64,000 nt of DNA, taken from assembly GCA_023388055.1 (NCBI GenBank), contig JAEWGW010000019.1, positions 248,001 to 312,000 of the forward strand, read 5' to 3'. Shown piece by piece: positions 45,314-52,126 of this stretch (the first letter of the stretch is position 1; each line of letters begins with the position of its first letter). This stretch comes from Bacillota bacterium. GTDB taxonomy: Bacteria; Bacillota; Bacilli; Paenibacillales; NBRC-103111. The notes under the pieces were generated by a model. It did not search any database. It saw only the letters and a program-made list of their open reading frames with translations, and was not told the origin of the DNA. The position numbers and the translations under genes are program-made.

Positions 45314-46774
45314 GTGCAAGCGTTGGCAGCGAGTGTATTGGAGCATTTAAGCGGCTTTATCACGGTTTTGAATGTGCTTCTTGCCATTACTGTTATATTT
45401 TTGGAGCGGCGGAATGTGGGGGTGACCTGGGCATGGCTGATGATTCTCTTATTCCTGCCCGTGGTGGGTTTTGTGCTGTACATGTTGTTCGGACAAAATC
45501 TCAGCAGGCGAAAGCTCTATAAGCTGGGGGCAAGGGAGCAGATGGTGATCCGCACTGTTGTGAATTCCCAGATGGAGGATCTGAAGGACAAAACCATCCT
45601 GTTTCCCGATCCTGCATCGGAAGAGTACCGGGATATGATTATTCTGAACCTGCAGGCCGGCAAGGCGCTGTATACCCAGGAGAACCAGGTGGAGATTTTC
45701 ACCAACGGCATGGATAAATTTGAGGCCCTGTTCCAGGATATTAAAAATGCGAAAAAGCATATTCATCTGATCTATTATATTGTCCAAATGGATGCCACCG
45801 GCAAAAGGCTGGTGGAGGCTTTGACGGAGAAGGCCAAGGAAGGGGTCGAGGTTAGGTTTTTGTATGATGACATCGGCTGCTCCCATATGAACTCCGATTT
45901 CTTCAAACCCCTGCGGGTGGCAGGCGGACAGGCGGTGGCATTTTTTCCGTCGCGGTTCCCCTTTCTGAACATACGCGTGAATTACCGCAACCACCGGAAG
46001 CTGGCCATTATTGACGGTACGGTGGGATACATAGGCGGCTATAATGTCGGAGACGAGTATTTGGGGCTGGACCCCCGGTATGGTCCCTGGCGGGATACCC
46101 ATTTGAAGGTGAGAGGCAGCGCCGTATTGATGATGAACTCTCAATTTATGCTGGACTGGAATTTATCCTCCGCCAACAAGGTGGTGCCGGATACCCGTTA
46201 TCTGCCCTCGGTTCTGCCGGAAAGCCAGGTTGGGATTCAGATTGTCTCCTCCGGGCCCAACGATTCCATGGAGCATATCCGCAATGCGTACATTAAGATG
46301 ATCAACAAAGCCAAAACCAGCATTTGGATACAGACGCCCTATTTAATACCGGATGAAAGTCTGCTGAACGCTCTGCAGTTGGCCGCTATGTCCGGTGTGG
46401 ATGTGCGGATTATGATTCCCCGTACCCCCGACCACCGGATGGTTTATTGGGCGACCTATTCGTACTTGGGCAACCTGCTTCCTTATGGGGTCAAATGCTT
46501 CTTGTACGGCAAGGGTTTCCTTCATGCCAAAACCATTACCGTGGACAGTGAGGTGTCCTCTGTCGGCACGGCGAATTTTGATATCCGCAGCTTCAAGCTG
46601 AACTTTGAGGTGAATGCCTTTGTCTATGATACGGAAGTCGGCAGACAGCTGAACGACATCTTCACGGAGGACCTGAAGGAATGCATCGAGCTGACCATGG
46701 AGATGTATGAGAAGCGGCCTGTACACCACAAAATGAGGGAGTCCTTTATCCGGCTGATGTCGCCTATTTTGTAG
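45314..46774 (+). CDS. cls: Cardiolipin synthase
   Basis: The GTG at 45314 gives a 486-residue protein close to Bacillus ClsA length; the upstream in-frame start at 45233 would precede the promoter. Two N-terminal helices (about 10-60) are followed by two phospholipase D domains with HKD motifs: HRKLAIIDGTVGYIGG and HAKTITVDSEVSSVGTANFD. It joins two phosphatidylglycerols into cardiolipin at the membrane. The ribosome site (GGTGGG) is weak. Confidence 0.88.
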   Translation: MQALAASVLEHLSGFITVLNVLLAITVIFLERRNVGVTWAWLMILLFLPVVGFVLYMLFGQNLSRRKLYKLGAREQMVIRTVVNSQMEDLKDKTILFPDPASEEYRDMIILNLQAGKALYTQENQVEIFTNGMDKFEALFQDIKNAKKHIHLIYYIVQMDATGKRLVEALTEKAKEGVEVRFLYDDIGCSHMNSDFFKPLRVAGGQAVAFFPSRFPFLNIRVNYRNHRKLAIIDGTVGYIGGYNVGDEYLGLDPRYGPWRDTHLKVRGSAVLMMNSQFMLDWNLSSANKVVPDTRYLPSVLPESQVGIQIVSSGPNDSMEHIRNAYIKMINKAKTSIWIQTPYLIPDESLLNALQLAAMSGVDVRIMIPRTPDHRMVYWATYSYLGNLLPYGVKCFLYGKGFLHAKTITVDSEVSSVGTANFDIRSFKLNFEVNAFVYDTEVGRQLNDIFTEDLKECIELTMEMYEKRPVHHKMRESFIRLMSPIL

Positions 46775-46912
46775 TTCTCCAGTCATACCCCGCACGTTTG
46801 GTGCGCCCGTGATAATAGTCGGCGAGTCCGTAGGATTCCTTCCTCCGATTCCTTATAATAATTGAGGGTCGGCGGTTTCCGACAATTTTTGAAAAAGAGC
46901 GGGGATGACTTT

Positions 46913-48163
46913 TTGAGACGTTGGCAGAAAACAGGACTTGCAGGAATCACCTTATGTGTGTGGCTCATGGGCACGGTGCCGGCGGCAGGCGTTGCCGCGG
47001 CAGGCCAGGAGGCTGTTTATGCCGATATGGCAGGGCATTGGGCCAAGGACAGTGTGGCCAACATGAGCAGCTTGGGGATTTTGGACGGTTTCCCGGACGG
47101 TACCTTCCGGCCGGAGGAGGCTGTAACGGCGGACCAATTCGTGAAGATGCTGCTGCTTTCTTATTCAGAGCTGTATCCCAACGGGGAGCGGGGCTGGAAA
47201 ACCAGCTTTTTCGGCGCGTTGTCCGAGGCTAATAAAAGTGTGCTTCAGCGGGATTACCGCAACTTTACCTTCAAGCCTGATCCTTCCGGCTATTGGGCCA
47301 AGCCTTATGTAGATTTGGCGGAGGATCTGAATATTCTGGCCAAAAACCAGTTTGCGGACTATAAGGTAAAGCTGAAGCGCGAGGATGTTGCGGAGATTGT
47401 TTATTATACCCTGAAGGAAACGGAGTTTCTGGAGGATGGTGCGTATAGCACCGGTTTGGCCGCCCAATATGGGGATTACCTGAGCCTCTCCTCACGCTCC
47501 CAACGGTTTGTGGCCGAGGTGACGGCCAAGGGGATTATGGAGGGGTACCCCAACGGGTATTTCGGAGCCGGGCAACCAGTGACCCGGGCAGAGGCGCTGC
47601 GGATTCTGGAGCGGCTGACGGATAAAAGCGGCCGGGTGAATGCTTCCTCTGCTTCAAACGGTTCTTTTGTCAAGATGGTGCCAACGGCGGACGGCAGCTA
47701 CAAGAAGCTGATTTTCCCTAGTGAAAGGATGCTGGGTGCTTACGATGTGATGCTGGAGGCGGCTGCACTGCGGGGAACCAATTACGATATGCAGGGAACG
47801 GTCCTGCGTCTGTTTAAGGATGCTGCGGCCAAAAGCAAGGCTGTGAATGCCGGTACAGGCAGCGGCGGAAGCTGGGACGAAGCCTCCCTGTGGCTGGAGC
47901 CGGGTTACCGGATATACGGGATCACCGTGCGTCTGCAGGACGGCATGCTGGCCCGTAATGAAGAATCCATTGGCAAGTTCGCTGCATACATATTCGGCAA
48001 TCATACGGAGCCTTTCCTTATTTTGTTCAACCAGATTTACGGCCAGCTGGCAGAGGGTCAAACTGTGGAGAACCGCACGGTCACCATCGGCGGCTACAGT
48101 GTGGAAATCGCTGTGCAGGACGGCGGCCAAACCGCAGTATTCTCCATTTTGGAAAAGCAGTGA
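46913..48163 (+). CDS. S-layer-homology (SLH) surface protein
   Basis: A TTG at 46913 (MRRWQKTGLAG) behind GCGGGGATGA gives a normal signal peptide that ends near AAGVAAAG. The 416-residue product has three SLH units: MAGHWAKDSVANMSSLGILD at about residues 40-85, PSGYWAKPYVDLAEDLNILA in the middle, and a third with GIMEGYPNGYFGAG. The C-terminal half (about residues 225-416) has no recognised domain. SLH domains bind pyruvylated wall polymers, so the protein is probably displayed on the cell wall. A hairpin terminator follows. Confidence 0.8.
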   Translation: MRRWQKTGLAGITLCVWLMGTVPAAGVAAAGQEAVYADMAGHWAKDSVANMSSLGILDGFPDGTFRPEEAVTADQFVKMLLLSYSELYPNGERGWKTSFFGALSEANKSVLQRDYRNFTFKPDPSGYWAKPYVDLAEDLNILAKNQFADYKVKLKREDVAEIVYYTLKETEFLEDGAYSTGLAAQYGDYLSLSSRSQRFVAEVTAKGIMEGYPNGYFGAGQPVTRAEALRILERLTDKSGRVNASSASNGSFVKMVPTADGSYKKLIFPSERMLGAYDVMLEAAALRGTNYDMQGTVLRLFKDAAAKSKAVNAGTGSGGSWDEASLWLEPGYRIYGITVRLQDGMLARNEESIGKFAAYIFGNHTEPFLILFNQIYGQLAEGQTVENRTVTIGGYSVEIAVQDGGQTAVFSILEKQ

Positions 48164-48173
48164 TGGAAAGCTT

Positions 48174-48217
48174 AAATGCCTCTCCGGCAGTCCGAGGACT
48201 TGGGGAGGCATTTTTTT
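48174..48217. terminator. Terminator after the SLH gene
   Basis: AAATGCCTC and GAGGCATTTTTTT pair around 23 bases; a convergent small gene ends at 48232, so it may serve both. Confidence 0.7.
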
Positions 48218-48231
48218 ACGAAGATGCCGGA

Positions 48232-48444
48232 TCAGCGGACCGACTCGAAAAATTCACAAAGCTTACGCTCATGGTAGGCGATCTGGCTGACGGAGGATTG
48301 AACGACTACGAGATGATCATCGAAGCGGATGATGATACCCCCGGAATCCACAATATGGTCATCCTTAAATACCTTCACAGGATATTCATGGTCAAGGGCC
48401 TCCTGAAAGTCCCGGTCGGTCAGCAATTTACGGTTTTTAGGCAT
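48232..48444 (-). CDS. Small conserved-looking protein, 70 aa, unknown
   Basis: A 70-residue frame with an AAAGGAGTGG ribosome site just ahead of its ATG. The product (MPKNRKLLTDRDFQEALDHE to ESVR) has alternating charged and beta-prone stretches (VKVFKDDHIVDSGG, DDHLVVVQSS) and no membrane segment. It is convergent with the SLH gene and divergent from the acyl-CoA synthetase. A plus-strand frame over the same bases lacks a ribosome site. Family not recognised. Confidence 0.55.
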   Translation of the reverse strand: MPKNRKLLTDRDFQEALDHEYPVKVFKDDHIVDSGGIIIRFDDHLVVVQSSVSQIAYHERKLCEFFESVR

Positions 48445-48515
48445 ACTACCACTCCTTTCATGGGAATTATAGCATAGGTTGCCGGTGCAAGATGGTCATA
48501 AAATTGTCTTTTTTA

Positions 48516-48548
48516 TTAGCACTAGGTACTAGGAATTAATCTTATAAT
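48516..48548 (+). promoter_or_regulatory. FapR-like operator and TATAAT element
   Basis: TTAGCA-CTAGG-TACTAG (48516-48532) matches the TTAGTA-N5-TACTAA arrangement of FapR operators at 10 of 12 positions. TATAAT lies at 48543-48548. No clear -35 element was seen. Confidence 0.5.
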
Positions 48549-48593
48549 GAGGTGTATAAGATTACATATCATGTGCAATAGGAGATGGATGTC

Positions 48594-50177
48594 GTGATTC
48601 ACGAGAAATGGATTGCCCCTGAATTTTATAATGTAACCTCGGAGATGGAAGGGCATGCTTCCGGCAAAATGGCTTTGACCTGGCTGGATGAATCCGGAGC
48701 CAACGAGCATTTAACATATGGGGAGCTGCGGTCTCAAGCCAACCGGCTGGGGCATGGCCTCCGCGGGCTTGGTTTGGAAAAAGGGGACCGGGTGCTGGTC
48801 ATGGTTCCCCGGAGAGTAATTTCGTATGTGATTTATCTGGCATGCCTGAAGCTGGGGCTGGTGATCATCCCCACCTCGGAAATGCTGCGGGCCAAGGATC
48901 TCAGCTACCGTCTGCGCCACTCCGAAGCAAGAGCTGTTATCGTGTGGCCGGAGCAGGCCGCCGAGATGGAGAAGGGGATCCGGGAAGCGGCAATGCCTGC
49001 CGGAACCGTGCTGATCTCCGCAGGGGACGAGATTCCCGGCTGGACGGCATTGGCCAGTGTGATGCACGATCAGCCCGAGGTGATGGAGGCGGCGCCTACC
49101 CGGCGGGAGGATATGGCGATCCTCACCTATACCTCCGGCACCACTGGCAACCCCAAGGGAGTGGTGCATACCCATGGCTGGGGTTATGCCCATCTGCGGA
49201 TTACCGCTTCGTCGTGGCTGGATATTCAGCCTGAGGATACGGTATGGGCTACGGCGGCGCCGGGCTGGCAAAAGTGGATCTGGAGCCCGTTTTTGTCGGT
49301 GCTGGGTATGGGGGCGACAGGCTTTGTGTATAACGGCAGATTCAATGCCGAGCGGTATCTGGAGCTGCTGCAGCAATACGAGATCCGGGCGTTATGCTGT
49401 ACCCCCACAGAGTACCGGCTGATGGCCAAAACCGACAGGCTGGAGCGCTATGACCTGTCCGGTCTCAGAAGTGCCGTCTCTGCCGGAGAGCCGCTTAACC
49501 GGGAAGTGGTGGATGTGTTCCGCCGGTATTTCGACATTACGATCCGGGACGGCTACGGCCAAACGGAAAGCACGCTGCTTATCGGCACGCTGAAGGATAC
49601 GCCTATGAGAATCGGGTCCATGGGACTGGCCACTGCCGCCGGAATGGTGGAGGTCATTGACGAAGCAGGACAGCCCCTTCCGGCAGGAGAAATTGGGGAT
49701 ATCGGCGTCCACCGGGACATGCCGGCGTTGTTTGATTCGTACTACAAGGACCCGGAGCGGAAGCCGGGCTGTATGCGCGGGGATTATTTCGTGACCGGCG
49801 ACAGAGCCAAGCGGGATGAAGAGGGTTACTTCTGGTTTGAAGGCCGGAACGATGATATTATCATCAGCTCGGGGTATACCATCGGCCCCTTCGAGGTGGA
49901 GGATGCGCTTATGAAGCATCCTGCCGTGAAGGAGTGTGCGGTGGTGGCCAGCCCGGACGAAATCCGCGGCCATGTGGTGAAGGCCTTCATCGTGCTGAAG
50001 GACGGCTTCGTTAGCACAGAGGAGCTGGCCGTGGAGCTTCAACGGCATGTAAAGTCGCTTACTGCGCCCTATAAATATCCGCGTAAGATAGAGTTTATCG
50101 CGGAGCTGCCCAAAACCATCTCCGGCAAGGTGCGCCGGGTGGAGCTGCGGGAGCTGGAAACGGCCCTGCGGGGTTAA
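48594..50177 (+). CDS. AMP-forming acyl-CoA synthetase (AcsA/medium-chain type)
   Basis: The GTG at 48594 is 9 bases after GGAG and is preferred over the ATG at 48585, which touches it. The 527-residue enzyme has the adenylation loop YTSGTTGNPKGVVHTHG near residue 178, the core DGYGQTEST, and the C-terminal lysine motif PKTISGKVRRVE, which can be acetylated. It activates a fatty or short-chain acid to its CoA ester. Its chain length is not certain. A FapR-like site upstream suggests control by malonyl-CoA. Confidence 0.87.
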   Translation: MIHEKWIAPEFYNVTSEMEGHASGKMALTWLDESGANEHLTYGELRSQANRLGHGLRGLGLEKGDRVLVMVPRRVISYVIYLACLKLGLVIIPTSEMLRAKDLSYRLRHSEARAVIVWPEQAAEMEKGIREAAMPAGTVLISAGDEIPGWTALASVMHDQPEVMEAAPTRREDMAILTYTSGTTGNPKGVVHTHGWGYAHLRITASSWLDIQPEDTVWATAAPGWQKWIWSPFLSVLGMGATGFVYNGRFNAERYLELLQQYEIRALCCTPTEYRLMAKTDRLERYDLSGLRSAVSAGEPLNREVVDVFRRYFDITIRDGYGQTESTLLIGTLKDTPMRIGSMGLATAAGMVEVIDEAGQPLPAGEIGDIGVHRDMPALFDSYYKDPERKPGCMRGDYFVTGDRAKRDEEGYFWFEGRNDDIIISSGYTIGPFEVEDALMKHPAVKECAVVASPDEIRGHVVKAFIVLKDGFVSTEELAVELQRHVKSLTAPYKYPRKIEFIAELPKTISGKVRRVELRELETALRG

Positions 50178-50234
50178 TGAGGCAAGCCGGTAATTGCAGG
50201 CTGCGAGAAAAGCGGGGAATGCAGGATGGAAAGG

Positions 50235-50278
50235 AAAGGTCCCGGAATCAGGTGAAGCTGATTGTGGGGCCTTTTTTT
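50235..50278 (+). terminator. Terminator of the acyl-CoA synthetase gene
   Basis: AAAGGTCCC, inner ATCAG/CTGAT and GGGGCCTTTTTTT. Confidence 0.7.
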
Positions 50279-50348
50279 CAGCTATGGGAAGACATGGATC
50301 AGGAAAGGCCGGAAGCGGGGGATAGACAGAACGAAGGGAAAAAATCGC

Positions 50349-50377
50349 TTGTCGCTTTTTATAACACGAGTTATAAT
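50349..50377 (+). promoter_or_regulatory. LacI gene promoter with operator
   Basis: TTGTCG (50349-50354), 17 bases and TATAAT (50372-50377). The near-palindrome TATAACACGAGTTATA (50360-50375) overlaps the spacer and -10 element. A perfect version lies ahead of the GH38-like gene. Confidence 0.7.
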
Positions 50378-50402
50378 GTGGGGGAAAGGAGCGTGCCGAG
50401 CT

Positions 50403-51671
50403 TTGCGTAAACGGGTAACGGCAAGCGATGTGGCCAGTCGGGCAGGAGTTTCCCGCAGTCTGGTATCGGCTTTTCTCAACAGCACGCCGGGAATTTCGGT
50501 AAGCGCGGAGAACCGGGCGGCCATCACCAGTGCCATCCGGGAGCTGGGGTATACGGTGAATGTGCAGGCCCAGAGCATCAAGACGGGCAAAAGCAATTGC
50601 ATCGCGGTGTACGGGGATGTGTACAATGCCTTGTTTCTCCAGCTGGTGGAGGGGATTCAGCGGGTTAGCGGACCGGCAGGCTACCATGTGCTTTTGTACG
50701 GGGAAGGCAAGAATGTGGAAGGCCGGGAGGGGCTCGCCGCCTTGTACCGGCAGGGCCGGATCGACGGTGTAATTACGCTGGATTTTCCGGACGCCTTAGC
50801 CCCAGCCTGGGAAGAAGCGGTGCGGGAGTGGGGCATCCCTTACGTGACAGTGGAGGGGATCCCCAGCTCTCCGGAGATTCTGTCGGTAGAAACGGATTAT
50901 GCCGGCAGCATCCGCCGGGCTTTGGATTTTATGGAGGCGGAGGGTTGGCCCTCCCCCGTGTATCTGAATGTGCTGCCTTGCGGCAGGCCGCAGACCCGGG
51001 GAGACCAGCTCCGGCTGGAGGCGTACGAGAGCTGGATGCAGGCAAAAGGCCGGCAGCCCCGGATCGATTCGGTGCCGGATAAGCCTTGGGGCCATCAGCA
51101 GGCCTGGTGGCGTGATTGGCTGGCCGCGCAGGAGCTTCCGCTGGGTGTGCTGTCCAACTGGTCCAGAGGAGCGCTTTCGGTGTACCGAACCGCCTATGAG
51201 CAAGGGCTGCGGATTGGGCGGGAACTGTTCGTCATGTCCGCGGACGATACGGAGCGCGTAAGCCGCCATATGGTCCCGGCCGTCCCTTGTTTGGAGGTGC
51301 CTTACGGGGAGATGGGAGAAGCGGCGTTTACGCTGCTGCATCAAGCCATGGCAAAGGGTGAAGGGGGGAAAGCAGACTCCGCAGTGAAAGTGGAAGCAGA
51401 CTCCGTGGTGACAGTGGAAGCAGACTCCGTGGTGAAAGTGACAGCATCCGCAGCAACGGATCGAAGAGAGGCGGCGGAGGCAGGCTCCGGGGAGAATGCA
51501 GGGAGTACGAAAGCGGCAAGAGCTTCCGGAACTGCCGAAGATGCGGTGGCTGCAGTACGTGCGAAGGGTGTGGGAGCATCGGGTACTTCAGATGCTGCTG
51601 AGGAAGCAAAATATCCCGCACCTGCGATACGTCGAGTAGTGGAGGCGAAGCTGTTTACGGGGAGGGAGTAA
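50403..51671 (+). CDS. LacI-family regulator with repeat-rich C-terminal insertion
   Basis: A TTG at 50403 (MRKRVTASDVASRAG) behind AAAGGAG gives 422 residues; most LacI proteins have about 330-350. The helix-turn-helix is VTASDVASRAGVSRSLVSAF, followed by the hinge and a periplasmic-binding-like sensor domain. Near residue 320 a low-complexity segment of about 85 residues, with three 8-residue repeats (ADSVVKVE type), interrupts the domain before the usual end PAIRRVVEAKLFTGRE. It probably controls the GH38-like and HAD genes and itself through shared operators. Confidence 0.85.
   Translation: MRKRVTASDVASRAGVSRSLVSAFLNSTPGISVSAENRAAITSAIRELGYTVNVQAQSIKTGKSNCIAVYGDVYNALFLQLVEGIQRVSGPAGYHVLLYGEGKNVEGREGLAALYRQGRIDGVITLDFPDALAPAWEEAVREWGIPYVTVEGIPSSPEILSVETDYAGSIRRALDFMEAEGWPSPVYLNVLPCGRPQTRGDQLRLEAYESWMQAKGRQPRIDSVPDKPWGHQQAWWRDWLAAQELPLGVLSNWSRGALSVYRTAYEQGLRIGRELFVMSADDTERVSRHMVPAVPCLEVPYGEMGEAAFTLLHQAMAKGEGGKADSAVKVEADSVVTVEADSVVKVTASAATDRREAAEAGSGENAGSTKAARASGTAEDAVAAVRAKGVGASGTSDAAEEAKYPAPAIRRVVEAKLFTGRE
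51372..51443 (+). repeat. Three 24-bp tandem repeats inside the LacI gene
   Basis: Units at 51372-51395, 51396-51419 and 51420-51443 begin GCAGACTCCG and differ by a few bases. The length is a multiple of 3, so the reading frame is kept. Confidence 0.75.
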
Positions 51672-52071
51672 ATCCGTTGATGCCGCATGTGATGACGCCC
51701 ATGTGATGGCGCACCCCCATGCTGAGACGTTTCCAAGGTGGCGGCCGCAACCCCCGGGGGTGGAAATTTCTTACGGAAGCAGGAGCCCTTATTTGGCCGG
51801 ATAGGCCCTCGAATGACTCCATTTGGCTGAAATAACGGCCGTGGCTTCCGTTAGAGATGGAGAGGGCCCTTTTTGAAGCAAATAGCGGCGCTGGCCGCCG
51901 TTAGACTTTTGTTGCGAGGTCGGTAAGCACAAAAAGAGGCGCCAAGTAGTGACGGCAACCAAGTAGCGATGGCAACCAGGTAGTGACGGCAGCCAGGTAG
52001 CGGCAACGCATCTCATTATTTTGCCGCGCGTCTCCCCTTCAGCAAGCTGCCGATATCCTATTATGAGTATT
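51672..52071. repeat. Intergenic repeats between the LacI and GH38-like genes
   Basis: No gene is seen. From 51771 to about 51905 the region holds inverted and direct copies of a CCGTTAG-containing element: two direct copies of an AAATAACGGC...CCGTTAG-type unit, and TTACGGAAGC opposite GCTTCCGTTA. At 51942-52000 a 17-bp unit (CCAAGTAGTGACGGCAA and variants) is repeated three and a half times. Confidence 0.65.
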
Positions 52072-52087
52072 TATAACACGTGTTATA
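52072..52087. promoter_or_regulatory. LacI-type operator ahead of the GH38-like gene
   Basis: TATAACACGTGTTATA is a perfect 16-bp palindrome 40 bases before the start codon. It differs by one base from the site in the LacI gene promoter. Confidence 0.7.
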
Positions 52088-52126
52088 GACGTTTCCAAAA
52101 ATGATTCTACAAAGGAGCTAACGATT

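Noticed and set aside
48160..48477. 105-codon plus-strand frame after the SLH gene
   Set aside because: It contains the terminator of the SLH gene and lacks a ribosome site; the 70-codon minus-strand frame has one.
49392..50687. 431-codon minus-strand frame across the acyl-CoA synthetase and LacI genes
   Set aside because: It crosses two real genes and a terminator; no domain was seen.
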